A stretch of 63,017 bases of DNA from Eshraghiella sp964441705 (GTDB lineage: Bacteria > Bacillota > Clostridia > Lachnospirales > Lachnospiraceae): the NCBI GenBank assembly GCA_964441705.1, contig CAYTWF010000007.1, positions 1 through 63,017 on the forward strand, in the 5' to 3' direction. This document shows positions 42,506 through 52,606 of the stretch, piece after piece. The position numbers were made by a program, and so were the translations under genes. Positions within the stretch are counted from its first letter, which is position 1. Every line of letters starts with the position of its first letter. The notes beneath the pieces were generated by a model. It was not told the origin of the DNA and made no database searches. It saw only the letters and a list, made by a program, of their open reading frames with translations.

Positions 42506-44546
42506 TTAATACTTTATATACAACAGCTTTAACAGTTCCTCATAATCATCATTACTCAGCTCATAAAAATGCTCTGATGAGCTGTAGCTGCCATCATTGT
42601 CGTTACTCAAGCTGTACCATAAATAGATAACGTTCTCACCTATGTTAATATCCGTATCACTGCTGCGTTCCAGTATATCTTTTATCTCAGCCCAATCCTC
42701 CGGCTCTACGAAAAGCTCCCCATCCATATCGGCATCTCTGTTAAATGAATAATATGACCCGTCTGCCATCATGAAATTTCCATTAATTACTGTACTGTCA
42801 TCTTGTGTGGCATTACAAAGCTCATCTATACCCTTTTCTGTTCTGCCATTAATTAATGAATATACCAGCTTTGCAGTATTAGGGGTTAGCTCATTGACAG
42901 GCAGAGACAATACGTAGCCTCCATCATTTCTGTACAGCTGTATACTGCACAAAGCATATTTATATGACGAATCAGTGTAATTCATTAGCTTCTCAACTGT
43001 TCCAATTTCCTCAATTACAGACTCATATATCTGCTTTAGCTCACTGATATCTAACGAAAAATCATATGATTCAAAGGTATACCCCTTATCTCCATACTGA
43101 GGAAGCACATCTGATAAGCTCTCAATCTTAGCTGCATTGGTCATTTCAGAAACAAGCGTATTAAGCTGGGTAGTATTAAGATATATCCTCCTTCGTATAG
43201 TACCACGGTTGGTGTTAATTGCCACATCCGTCTCCTGATATGAATACACATACTCCGAATTATATCTGGAATAATCATCACAATACACACCTATCTCCTC
43301 CTTAAGCACATCAGAAACAAGTTCCTTAGCCTTATCTGAGGATAATTGGCTCTTTCCAAGCATGTTAAACAGATAGTTCTGCCTTCCTATGCTTTCAACC
43401 TCTATATAATTAATATCATCAGCATCAGGTATATTGTTAACAGCATCATAATGAATTCCCACCATTCCTGCTGCAACGATAATATTAATTCCAATGAGAA
43501 TTGGAAGCTGTTTAATACTTTTAACTACCCTGCTCCACTTACGTGTTGTAATCAGCTCATACAGGAAATATGCAATCACAGCCACAACATATATTATTAT
43601 TATCAATAATAATTCAGACTCAGAATAATCATCGCTCTGGAAAATATATCTTACCACTGTTGCAGTAGCCAAAAGACTTATAAATGCTGAAGGAATAAGT
43701 CTGAAAATGCACTGCAAAACATTGCTTATGCTTGCCATTGACGCACTTTCGCTTCTTCTCTTGCAAAATGCCAGACATCCAATTACGGCATATATAAGGC
43801 CAAGAATTGTTGAATAAGCAAAGCTGATAATATCAAATGCCGGCAGTCCATTGCCCATAAATATCTGTGTCAGTGTACCCACCACCATATTATAATCAAG
43901 ACCCGCAAAGCCTGTTCCAAAATATACAAACGGAATATACTGACTAATCATCTGCACTACAACATATATAAATATTCTCGGAACAAGTAATATCATTCCA
44001 GACACAACAATATTGGTAAATGTCGTTCCGGTTGTAGCAATACCAATTGAAAATGCACCCATAACCAATACCGCACCTGCCAGAATTGATAACAGGAACA
44101 TCCATGAGCTGCCTTCTATTGCAATATAGCTGCTACAGGAAAATACGCCAATAGAGGTGGCTGCTCCGCCAAGTATGATTATTACAGTCCATAACAAAAC
44201 CGCAAGCATTGATGATATATAAAGCGAATTTCTTTTAACTGGAATTGCATGATAGAAATCACAGCCATTGCGCTTATTAATGTAATTAAATGCCATCATC
44301 ATCATTATCGGTACAAACAAAAGAAAGACCAGAATCATTCCATACATTATCTGGGAATAATCATATGTAGCCATCCGTTCTTCATAACCGTTATAAAGAT
44401 AGCTGTTTTTTAACCTCAATAGCAGAGGTAAAAGCAGCGAAAAATCCATACAATGCCATCAATCCGGTTCCAACAAGTCCAACTATCTTAAGTCTTGCAA
44501 AACAATCTGCAAATATTCCACCGTGAAGACCTTTATTACTGTTCAT
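42506..44546 (-). pseudogene. ABC transporter permease interrupted by a +1 frame break
   Basis: The coding sequence starts at MNSNKGLHGGIF (44546, with GGAGGG ahead) and runs to a stop in frame 1 after TSAIEVKKQ. The remaining 640 or so residues continue in another frame (SYLYNGYEER onward). Removing one A from the run of six at 44406-44411 restores a single frame of about 680 residues, EVKNSYLYNGYEE. The protein has several N-terminal helices, a second helical set (about 200-330) and a large extracytoplasmic C-terminal domain. It follows the ATPase gene with an 11-bp overlap. It is called pseudogene only because of the break; slippage or assembly error could make it functional. Confidence 0.7.
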
Positions 44547-45462
44547 CTGCTGTGCCCTCCTTCTCAAGAAGTTCAATGTTGAAGGAATATCCCAGTGCTT
44601 CCATCTCATAAGTAAACACTTCCTCAAGTGTTAATGGAAGAACATCAAGAATAACAGGATTCAAGCTCTTAAGTCTTTCAACCGTCTCTTCCCTGTCTCC
44701 TCTTACTATCATATTGGCAACAGAACCACTCTTGACAAAATGAAGAAGCTTAAGTCCTGTAAATCTATTTCTGTCATATTCATCAAGAAATGCTGTCTGA
44801 ACCTTAAAAAGCGATGTTTTAAGATTAGCAATATCACTTTCAAATACCAGACCACCCTTATGTAAAAGTGCCAGCTGGTCACAGGTATCCTCCAGCTCCC
44901 TTAAGGAATGTGAGGTAAGAATAGCTGTTGCTTTTCTCTCTTCTACGTCCTTACATATCAGTGTTTTAACAAGATTACGCATTACAGGGTCAAGGCCGTC
45001 AAAGGTCTCATCCATAAACAGGTACTTAGGTCTTGCTGATATGGCAAGAATAGTTGCAACCTGCCTTTTCATTCCTTTTGAAAATGTATTGATAGGCTTC
45101 TTAACATCAAGCTTAAAGGTATCTGCAAGAAACATAAATCTCTCCATATCAAAATTACTGTAAATTCTGCTGTACAGCTGTGCCATTCTCTTCATATTGG
45201 AATTGGCGATAAAATATAAATCATCCGGCACATATGCTATCAGATTCTTAACTTCCGGGTTCTCATATACCGGTACGCCATCTATCTCAACCTTACCCTC
45301 GTCAGCCTTATATATGCCTGTAATAATCCTTAAAAAAGTAGATTTGCCGGCGCCATTGGAGCCTACCATACCATATATACAGCCTTCAGGTATCTCACAG
45401 CTGACATTGTCAAGTGCCTTGTAATCTTCAAACTTTTTCGTCAGTCCAGTGACTTTAATCAT
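44536..45462 (-). CDS. ABC transporter ATP-binding protein (YtrB-like)
   Basis: A 308-residue ATPase: Walker A GSNGAGKST, signature FSKGMKRQVATILA, Walker B YLFMDETFDGLDP, plus an unassigned C-terminal extension of about 90 residues. In Bacillus the YtrA-controlled ytr operon has a similar GntR-ATPase-permease layout, responding to wall antibiotics; that link is inference. The start MIKVTGL has GGAGGAGA; its first codons overlap the GntR gene. Confidence 0.9.
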   Translation of the reverse strand: MIKVTGLTKKFEDYKALDNVSCEIPEGCIYGMVGSNGAGKSTFLRIITGIYKADEGKVEIDGVPVYENPEVKNLIAYVPDDLYFIANSNMKRMAQLYSRIYSNFDMERFMFLADTFKLDVKKPINTFSKGMKRQVATILAISARPKYLFMDETFDGLDPVMRNLVKTLICKDVEERKATAILTSHSLRELEDTCDQLALLHKGGLVFESDIANLKTSLFKVQTAFLDEYDRNRFTGLKLLHFVKSGSVANMIVRGDREETVERLKSLNPVILDVLPLTLEEVFTYEMEALGYSFNIELLEKEGTADEQ

Positions 45463-45844
45463 CCTGTCTCTCCTCCTTACTGCCAGTATATACCTCATCT
45501 ACAATTTCAAGAACTTCATCTCTTGTTACTCCGGCGAGTGCCAGTTCCTTTAGTCTTTCCTTAACATCCCCTAATTCACTTCGTTTAGTTATGGAAAGTG
45601 CCTTTCTTGCCTGGTCTGACACAAAGCAGCCCTTACCGGGAACAGAGAATACCAGTCCCCTTCTGTCAAGCTCTCCCACCGCCTTTTGTATTGTATTAGG
45701 ATTGACCGACAATTCCATGGACAGATTTCTTACTGATGGAATCTTATCTCCAGCTTTAAGTATTCCAGTCATTATGAATTTTTCGGTCTGATTAATAATC
45801 TGTTCATATACCGGAACTCTGGACATAACATCAATCTGATACAT
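45455..45844 (-). CDS. GntR-family (YtrA-type) regulator
   Basis: A 129-residue one-domain GntR regulator: winged HTH (KIPSVRNLSMELSVNPNTIQ, KAVGELDRRGLVFSVPGKG) with a short helical tail, as in YtrA. First gene of the ABC operon, with GGAGGT ahead. A perfect palindrome lies about 100-125 nt upstream and is the likely operator. Confidence 0.92.
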   Translation of the reverse strand: MYQIDVMSRVPVYEQIINQTEKFIMTGILKAGDKIPSVRNLSMELSVNPNTIQKAVGELDRRGLVFSVPGKGCFVSDQARKALSITKRSELGDVKERLKELALAGVTRDEVLEIVDEVYTGSKEERQDD

Positions 45845-45945
45845 GCTTTACCTCCTGTATTATCATTCTACCCGTACTGCTCCCATCATCATTGTGAGCA
45901 TCTGATTCTATCTTCCCAAAACCATGTGGTTCCTCATATTTATAG

Positions 45946-45968
45946 CTGTACTATTTCACATAGTACAG
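45946..45968. promoter_or_regulatory. Operator of the GntR-ABC operon
   Basis: Perfect inverted repeat CTGTACTAT-N5-ATAGTACAG, 9-bp arms, 102-124 nt upstream of the GntR start. Same 5-nt centre as the operator at 13315-13335. A TATAAA on the minus strand directly beside it may be the -10 box. Confidence 0.75.
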
Positions 45969-46010
45969 TTTAAATATAGCATCAACCCACAGGCATGTCA
46001 AGAGGTATAT

Positions 46011-47270
46011 TTAAGCAAAAACCTTTAAATACTTTGGTCCGCTGTATATGCTGTCCTCATACCTTTCTGTAGAGAACTGCATATTCTTCTGTGCCTCAAA
46101 AAGATTGCCGCTTACAGTTCCCCCTGTAAGAATCCGGGTTGTTTCTCCGTCGTAATAATATGCAAGTCTGAATTCTCCTCCAAAATGTCCATCCATCTCA
46201 TCCATCTGAAAATCAGAGAAGGTTTTAACCAGAATATATGGTGCTTTGGTCATTTCCTCAAAGGCTGTACTTCCATTACTGCAGCTTAGCTTGTCATAGG
46301 TTCCGATTGGAGCTGTTCCCATATAATAAGCGTATCTTACAGGTCCATGAAGACACTGAATTATTCCATCCTTCATAAGAACATGCTCTGACATTTCAAC
46401 GCCCTCACTATTATATGGAACCTGTGGAAGCATGGTGATATTAAGTCTTTCACCTACAGCATCCTTCTGAGCATCATAGCCAGGCTCATATGGTGAATAT
46501 TTCGGATATGTATATGTAACGTTGCTTCTATACATATAGAAATCCAAAAGGTCTTTAACATAGCTGTCGCAAATAATAACAGGTATGCCTTCAAGGTTAA
46601 CAGGTGCCTTCTGTGCTGCTGCCCTGTCCTTTACAGTCCTAAGAGCCTCTGCACACTTGTCCGCAAGAGCCCTGGTATTAAGAGTGTCATAATTAAACTG
46701 CTGATGCAGCTCTACATCATTGCCATTTGCCAGACTCTGAACTACGAATTCCCCATTGATATTGAATTTGGTATATGTAACATTACAGCCTGAACTTGTA
46801 ATAATATGCCTTGATTTCTTTTCAGCAAATATTTCTGTGGAATTAACAAATGTATCTGTCATGTTATCCTGGCTGTACAGAGCCGCAGCCATCATAAGCG
46901 ATGCGTCAACAAGACTTTCATCAGCGATATCGCTTGAAATAACTCCAACGCAGTCTGTCTTTCCCTTTGGCAGCTCATAGTAAGGATTCTCCACATATAC
47001 GGCGCACTCCCAGGCTTCATTAATAAGTGCCTCAAGCTGTTCTTTGTCCATGTCCGGGAACAAATATGTGGTGGATGAACCTCGAAGCCTTTTGCCATCC
47101 TTTTCACTGTCACGATACACAGTCAGTTCAATCTCCCTTACGTCCTTGCTTCTTGTAAGGTCAAGATTCTTTTTAATATAAAAGAGCTCACCTGACTCCG
47201 TCTGTGAATCTACAATACTGTAATTATCTATTTTTTTCTCATGTAAAATATCAAGAATCATATCTATCAT
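46011..47270 (-). CDS. TldE/PmbA-family protein
   Basis: Second partner of the TldD/TldE protease complex, 419 residues. It has the family fold but lacks the HExxxH motif, as expected for TldE. Recognisable are VSGNLFEAQKNM-like C-terminal GTVSGNLFE and NINGEFVVQSLANG. TldD/E processes or matures peptides such as microcin B17 and degrades CcdA in enterics. Start MIDMILD has GGGAGG ahead. Lies about 20 nt after tldD. Confidence 0.88.
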   Translation of the reverse strand: MIDMILDILHEKKIDNYSIVDSQTESGELFYIKKNLDLTRSKDVREIELTVYRDSEKDGKRLRGSSTTYLFPDMDKEQLEALINEAWECAVYVENPYYELPKGKTDCVGVISSDIADESLVDASLMMAAALYSQDNMTDTFVNSTEIFAEKKSRHIITSSGCNVTYTKFNINGEFVVQSLANGNDVELHQQFNYDTLNTRALADKCAEALRTVKDRAAAQKAPVNLEGIPVIICDSYVKDLLDFYMYRSNVTYTYPKYSPYEPGYDAQKDAVGERLNITMLPQVPYNSEGVEMSEHVLMKDGIIQCLHGPVRYAYYMGTAPIGTYDKLSCSNGSTAFEEMTKAPYILVKTFSDFQMDEMDGHFGGEFRLAYYYDGETTRILTGGTVSGNLFEAQKNMQFSTERYEDSIYSGPKYLKVFA

Positions 47271-47291
47271 AATATTTTGTCCTCCCAAGCT

Positions 47292-48689
47292 TTATCCCAG
47301 CTTAATCCTTGCCTTGATATAAGGGCCGCCGTCAGATACCTTAACCCATTCCTTATAGCCCTTGCCGCAGAAGCCGCTTCCTCCAAGCTTAACCTCCTTG
47401 GACATCATTGTTATGGATTTTAGCAGGTCAGGTACGTATCCGCTTAGGGTTATAGGAGAATATATCTTTCCTGTAAGCTTTCCATCCTTAATCTCTCTTG
47501 CCACATTAACCATGCACTGAATTCCCCAGTTCTTTGGGTCCTCCATGCCGCTGCTGGCATTTTCAAGAAGATATCCATGATTAATTGATGCAATCATATC
47601 CTCCAGCTTGTCCTGTCCGGCCTCAAAAAATGTATTGGTCATTCTGGTATAAGCCTTACGTTCAAAGCTTTCCCTTCGTCCGTTGCCTGTGGAATGTCCT
47701 TTAAGTGCCAGTGCAGTCTGAGCATCGCTGATTCCGGTTACAAGAATACCTTTGTCAATAATAACTGTATCCGTGCTGCTTGTTCCCTCATCATCAAAAT
47801 CATAGGTAGCAACTTCTTTGGCAGCGGCGGCACCATCATGCATTGTTACAATAGGTGATGCAACATACTGTCCAATATAGCTCTTTGCAAGTGCTCTGTC
47901 CTTTACGAACATATCCATCTCTACACCATGTCCAAAGGCTTCATGGACTATCATACCCGTTACATCTGGTGTGCATATACAGTCATATTCACCCGGTGTA
48001 ATAGTCTCGCTGTCCAGCAAATCAATTGTAGAACTAGATACCCTGTCTACAGCTTCACTCATACTATCCAGAATATCTGCACCATCAAGATTGGAGAAGG
48101 ATTCAAAATATGTCTTAATCTCCTCACCCTTCTGTGCCATCATAAATACATAGCCACACATCCAGGTAACCTTTTGGGACAGCTCTCTTTTAGGAGATAG
48201 AAAATATTTGCTGTATATTTGATAGGAGGTGCTTACCTGACAATCCATTATCAGCTCAGAGGTAGCAAGTCCCAGTTCCCTGATTTTTGACAGCTTATCA
48301 ACTATTGCTTTATCCCCAAGCTCCTCCGGATTATTATGTACTTCATTTTCTGTAAAGCTCTTAAGCTCTTCATCCTCAAGCTTTTCATAAGTATTAACGC
48401 CATTGCAGTCTGCAATCCTGTGGTCTATTGAAAATAATTCATCAATATGCATCATAATCTGTGGGAATTTTTCCCTGGTCAGCTCATTAAATGAATACTC
48501 CGCATATCTTTTTCCATTGTATGCCTTAATTACATATCCGCTCTCACACAGTATATCTGACTGTCCTGCGCTTATTCCTTTAGCAGATACTGAATAGGCC
48601 TTGCTTTTTGAATCACTGTATAGAATTGAAGCATAGTCATATCTATCCCAGATTTCATTCATAAGCTCTTTAACTAATTCTTTATTCAT
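47292..48689 (-). CDS. TldD-family metalloprotease
   Basis: A 465-residue TldD protein. The zinc site is HEAFGHGVEMD in TGMIVHEAFGHG; the late cysteine/glycine segment GGSGFCGKGYKEW is typical. Works as a heterodimer with TldE. Start MNKELVK has AAAGGAA ahead; the gene slightly overlaps the HAD gene upstream. Confidence 0.92.
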   Translation of the reverse strand: MNKELVKELMNEIWDRYDYASILYSDSKSKAYSVSAKGISAGQSDILCESGYVIKAYNGKRYAEYSFNELTREKFPQIMMHIDELFSIDHRIADCNGVNTYEKLEDEELKSFTENEVHNNPEELGDKAIVDKLSKIRELGLATSELIMDCQVSTSYQIYSKYFLSPKRELSQKVTWMCGYVFMMAQKGEEIKTYFESFSNLDGADILDSMSEAVDRVSSSTIDLLDSETITPGEYDCICTPDVTGMIVHEAFGHGVEMDMFVKDRALAKSYIGQYVASPIVTMHDGAAAAKEVATYDFDDEGTSSTDTVIIDKGILVTGISDAQTALALKGHSTGNGRRESFERKAYTRMTNTFFEAGQDKLEDMIASINHGYLLENASSGMEDPKNWGIQCMVNVAREIKDGKLTGKIYSPITLSGYVPDLLKSITMMSKEVKLGGSGFCGKGYKEWVKVSDGGPYIKARIKLG

Positions 48690-49344
48690 TAATTTCCTTT
48701 CTGAGATAATCTCTAAAATCCAGCAGAGAATCACATCTCATATATATTTTTTCATCATATTCTGGTGTCGGAGGTAAAATATCCGGAACCATAACTGCCT
48801 TCATTCCTGCATTAACTGCCGCGTCAAGTCCATTGTAGGAATCCTCAACTGCATATGTGTCTTCAGGCAGCACCTCAAGCATTTCACATGCCTTAAGGTA
48901 TATATCTGGTGAAGGCTTACTGTGAGTTACAAGGTCGCCGGTTACAATTTTGTCAAAATACTGTGCAATCCCTGTTTCCTCAATATGATGTCTGACTACA
49001 TTCATCCTCGACGAGGAGGCAATGGCCACCTGGCTGTTATGCTCCTTTAAAAATCTCAAAAGCTCAACTGTTCCCGGCTTAAGCTCAACTCCATCCTCAT
49101 CAATATGTCTGTCAAATATCTCATTTTTTAATCTGAAAAATTCCTCAATAGGAAATTCTCCATAATAATCCAGCAGAAGCTTCTCCTGGTCGTGGCGGTT
49201 TCTTCCAACACATTGAAGAGACACCTCTTCAAAATTCTTAATTCCAAGTATCCCTGCTGTTTCAACCCATGTTCTGTTATACACCTTCTGGGTGTCAAAT
49301 AAAACCCCATCCATATCAAAAACTACTGCTATTTTTCTATCCAT
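48682..49344 (-). CDS. HAD-superfamily phosphatase, phosphoglucomutase-like
   Basis: A 220-residue HAD hydrolase: motif I DMDGVLFDT, motif II ASSSRMN, then KPSPDIYLKA and motif IV VEDSYNGLDAA. The layout matches the beta-phosphoglucomutase/phosphatase group; substrate unknown. AGAGGT precedes the start. It sits between the NatAB-like exporter and tldD. Confidence 0.9.
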   Translation of the reverse strand: MDRKIAVVFDMDGVLFDTQKVYNRTWVETAGILGIKNFEEVSLQCVGRNRHDQEKLLLDYYGEFPIEEFFRLKNEIFDRHIDEDGVELKPGTVELLRFLKEHNSQVAIASSSRMNVVRHHIEETGIAQYFDKIVTGDLVTHSKPSPDIYLKACEMLEVLPEDTYAVEDSYNGLDAAVNAGMKAVMVPDILPPTPEYDEKIYMRCDSLLDFRDYLRKEINE

Positions 49345-49352
49345 TATTACCT

Positions 49353-50570
49353 CTATGCATTAAACATTATTTTTTCACTCTTAAAGGCCTTTGCAATAAG
49401 TCCGGTAAGAATTGCTGCACAGCCATAGGTTATTACAGCTGCAACAAGAAACTGCACCGTTGTAATCTCTCCTGTAAAAATACCCTTAAAGGCTACAGAT
49501 GTATTATACAGCGGAATCATATAGCTTGTAAGTGAGGTTACATCCGAAGTATACATTGTTATCATTCCTGCTACCATTACAACAATATATACAGGTGATA
49601 CATAGGTCTGGGCCTCCTTAACTGTCTTGGCACTAATGGATACGAGACCAACAATGGCCACATACAGCAGCACGATTCCAATAACAAGAATAAGCATCTC
49701 AAGAATCTGTACCGGAGTAAAGGATATTGAAAGGCCTGACATCAGCTCATCAATTCCCAACTGTCTGATTGCCAGCGGAAATACAATTATCATGGCAAGT
49801 ATATATACAAGTGCCGACATTATAGAAAGCACGCCAAGTGCAACCAGCTTGCCAAGTGCAATCTCAACTCTTTTAATTGGGCATAGCAAAAGACTTGCAA
49901 GAGTTCCACGTTCTTTTTCACCAGCCATTGCATCTACACCAAGACCCATTGCTCCGGCAAAAAGCATAATTGTTATAAAATAAGGAACAAACATTCCAAG
50001 CATTTTGCCGGTTGCCTTCTTATCATCCTGAACTACCATTTCACTGTTATCAGAATCCACACTGAATATCATTACAGAATCTGTACTTCCAAATCTGTCT
50101 GTAATCAGCTTCTGTCTGTAGCTTTCAAGATATCCCTGAACAAATCTGTCCCTGGCTTCTGAGGAATTGTCCTCTGACGGATTGTAAAAGGTCTTAACCT
50201 GTGGAACTGATATGGTCTCCTTATTGCTAACACTTTCTGTAAAATCTGATGGAAACACAATAAGAAGGTCTGCATCTCCCTGTTTAATAAGCTCCTTAAT
50301 TGATGCGGTATCAGTATTGCTATCAATATATTCAATACTGCAGTCCTCTACATCCTTCATAATTCCTGTAAAATCCTCTGGAGCCTCCTGAATATATACA
50401 ACTGACTGATGTGTCTCAATATTCTTGGAAATATTGGATATCAATGTAAATATAAGCAGACATATTCCCATTACAAGAATTACAGGAAGTATGAACATGG
50501 AAAATACCATTTTTTTATCCTTGAATACTCTTGTAAGCTCTTTTCCTACAATTGTCTTAAATCCGTTCAT
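49353..50570 (-). CDS. ABC transporter permease (NatB-like)
   Basis: A 405-residue integral membrane permease: N-terminal helix, a large outer domain (about 45-175), then five or six helices. Motifs GVDAMAGEKERGTLASLL and the PV-rich loop are typical of NatB/ABC-2 type exporters. Starts at the last base of the ATPase gene stop, so coupled. Confidence 0.9.
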   Translation of the reverse strand: MNGFKTIVGKELTRVFKDKKMVFSMFILPVILVMGICLLIFTLISNISKNIETHQSVVYIQEAPEDFTGIMKDVEDCSIEYIDSNTDTASIKELIKQGDADLLIVFPSDFTESVSNKETISVPQVKTFYNPSEDNSSEARDRFVQGYLESYRQKLITDRFGSTDSVMIFSVDSDNSEMVVQDDKKATGKMLGMFVPYFITIMLFAGAMGLGVDAMAGEKERGTLASLLLCPIKRVEIALGKLVALGVLSIMSALVYILAMIIVFPLAIRQLGIDELMSGLSISFTPVQILEMLILVIGIVLLYVAIVGLVSISAKTVKEAQTYVSPVYIVVMVAGMITMYTSDVTSLTSYMIPLYNTSVAFKGIFTGEITTVQFLVAAVITYGCAAILTGLIAKAFKSEKIMFNA

Positions 50571-51345
50571 TAGTCTTCCTCCTTATGATTAACACGATAC
50601 ATTTCAAAGAAAGCATCCTCAAGATTGTCAGTGTTATACTGGGCGTATATATTAGGAAGTGTATCATCACACACCTTGCGTCCGTCAATAATTATACCAA
50701 CTCTGTCGCAAAGCTTCTCGGCCTCTTCCATAATATGTGTTGAGATAATTACCAGCTTGCCATCATCTCTAAGCTTTTTAAGATAGTCTGTTACCAGCCT
50801 TGCTGTTACAATATCAAGACCTGATGTTGGCTCATCAAAAATAACTATTGAAGGGTCATGAACAAGGCATACTGCAATTGCCGCCTTCTGCTTCATTCCT
50901 GTTGATAATTCTTCAATCTTTTTCTCGGCAAAGCCGTTAATTCCAAAATAATCAAACAGCTCTTCCTTTCTCTTTGCAAGCTTATCTGCCGGCACGTTGT
51001 GAAGTCTGCCAAAAAATCGAACAGATAATCCACTGAAAACTGTGGGTCAAGCTTAATCTCATTAGTGAGAAAACCAATTCTTTTTCTTACCTCGTCAGGG
51101 CTTGTGGACGCATCGAAGCCATCTACGGTTACGCTTCCCTGGGTTGGCTTTAATAATGTTGCAAGACACCTAAGGGTTGTGGTCTTACCTGCGCCATTAG
51201 GTCCTAACAGTCCATATATCTCTCCCTCTCTTGCAGTAAAGGATACTGAATCAACTGCAATTTTAGTGTTTTTCTTAGTTCTTGCTTTTTTCATCTGCAC
51301 TGATGAAAGCTTATAAATCTTTGTAAGTTCTTTAATTTCTATCAT
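50570..51345 (-). pseudogene. ABC transporter ATPase (NatA-like) with a frame break
   Basis: Two overlapping frames give one ATPase: residues 1-118 (Walker A GPNGAGKTTT) and then, after a frame change, the second part with signature LSTGMKQKAAIA and Walker B IVIFDEPTSGLD. The break is at a run of six T on the minus strand (A at 51011-51016 on plus); seven T would give DFFGRLHNVPADK and restore the frame. The promoter, ribosome-binding site and downstream permease are intact, so the gene may be functional by slippage or be a sequence error. Confidence 0.75.
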
Positions 51346-51371
51346 CTTGCACCTCCTCTGATATTCACCTT

Positions 51372-51400
51372 ATATTACCTTATTTAAATATGATACGCAA
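51372..51400 (-). promoter_or_regulatory. Promoter of the NatAB-HAD-tldD-tldE run
   Basis: On the minus strand TTGCGT, a 17-nt spacer and TAATAT, about 30 nt before the ATPase start. It is divergent from the promoter at 51431-51459. Confidence 0.6.
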
Positions 51401-51430
51401 CTACACTTTTCGCCACTTTGTTATAATTAC

Positions 51431-51459
51431 TTGTGTTTTGGTAACTGCTACTGTATAAT
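51431..51459 (+). promoter_or_regulatory. Promoter of the solute ABC importer operon
   Basis: TTGTGT, a 17-nt spacer and a perfect TATAAT, about 65 nt before the substrate-binding protein gene. No riboswitch was recognised in the leader. Confidence 0.7.
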
Positions 51460-51520
51460 TATCCTGCCAAATCTCAAAAGACAAGGCTTAATTAATTCAC
51501 AGAAAAGGATGGCATAATTT

Positions 51521-52573
51521 ATGAAAAAAAGAATTGCATTACTAGTACTTGCTGCATTAATGATTACCACACTCAGTGCATGCTCAGGCAAAAAGGCTGC
51601 CTCTAATACAGATGAAACAACAACCGAAAAGGAAGCTGTAACAACCGAAGCAGAGACAACCACCGCGGCTCCAGTAGTGGGCTGTGATTATAATATTGCA
51701 TCACTTAAGGGACCAACCTCAATTGGTCTTGTTAAGCTCTTCTCCGATTCAGACAACGGTAATACCATTAACAAATATAACTATTCAATCTACGGAACTG
51801 CTGATGAGATTTCAGCAGGCATCGTCAACGGAAGTATTGATGTAGCTGCTGTTCCATGTAATCTTGCTTCTGTTCTGTATAATAAGACAGAGGGTGCCAT
51901 ACAGGTAGCTGCAATTAACACACTTGGAGTTCTCTATATTGTTGAGAAAAATGAGACAATTAACAGTGTTGCAGACCTTAAAGGCAAAACAATTTATATG
52001 ACCGGTCAGGGAACAACCCCTGAATACACCTTAAGATATCTTTTAAGCAGCAACGGCATTGACCCTGATACAGACGTTACAATCCAGTTCTGCTCAGAAG
52101 CTGCCGAAGTTGTATCTACAATTAAGACAATGGATTCTGCAGTTGCCATGCTTCCACAGCCATATGTAACTGTTGCACAGACCTCCGACGCTGCTCTTAC
52201 TGTTGCACTTGACGTAACAGAGGAATGGGAAAAGACAGGCTCTGACAGTACAGTTGTTACCGGAGTTGTGATTGCAAGAAAGGCATTTATAGAGGAGCAT
52301 CCAGACCAGTTTGAGGAATTTCTTAAGGAATATCAGGCATCAACTGAATATGCCAACTCTAATGTAGAGGATACTGCTGCTCTTGTTGAAAGCTTTGATA
52401 TATTTAAGGCTGCAATTGCCCAGAAAGCCATACCTGAATGTAACGTTACCTTTATAACAGGCTCTGACATGAAGAGCAAGGTGGCTGCATATCTTCAGGT
52501 GCTTTCAGATGCCAACCCAAAAGCCGTTGGCGGCAAGCTGCCAGATGATAATTTCTACTACACAGGTAAATAA
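51521..52573 (+). CDS. ABC substrate-binding lipoprotein (NMT1/SsuA-type)
   Basis: A 350-residue lipoprotein with lipobox LSAC (Cys about 21), Thr/Glu linker and a periplasmic-binding-type fold of the NMT1/SsuA/TauA group (YGTADEISAGIVNGSIDVAAV, TGQGTTPEYTLRYLL). The substrate cannot be read from sequence: thiamine precursors, taurine and alkanesulfonates are bound by relatives. It is first in a complete importer operon. Confidence 0.88.
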   Translation: MKKRIALLVLAALMITTLSACSGKKAASNTDETTTEKEAVTTEAETTTAAPVVGCDYNIASLKGPTSIGLVKLFSDSDNGNTINKYNYSIYGTADEISAGIVNGSIDVAAVPCNLASVLYNKTEGAIQVAAINTLGVLYIVEKNETINSVADLKGKTIYMTGQGTTPEYTLRYLLSSNGIDPDTDVTIQFCSEAAEVVSTIKTMDSAVAMLPQPYVTVAQTSDAALTVALDVTEEWEKTGSDSTVVTGVVIARKAFIEEHPDQFEEFLKEYQASTEYANSNVEDTAALVESFDIFKAAIAQKAIPECNVTFITGSDMKSKVAAYLQVLSDANPKAVGGKLPDDNFYYTGK

Positions 52574-52606
52574 AAGTACACATATAGAAATATAAGGAGG
52601 ACCACA

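Noticed and set aside
44405..44412. A AAA AAC at the permease break as a programmed -1 frameshift site
   Set aside because: The needed change is +1 (or loss of one A), not -1, so a canonical -1 slippery site does not explain it.
51346..51520. Possible TPP or other riboswitch before the NMT1-type ABC importer
   Set aside because: No conserved riboswitch core could be found in the short leader; only promoters are visible.
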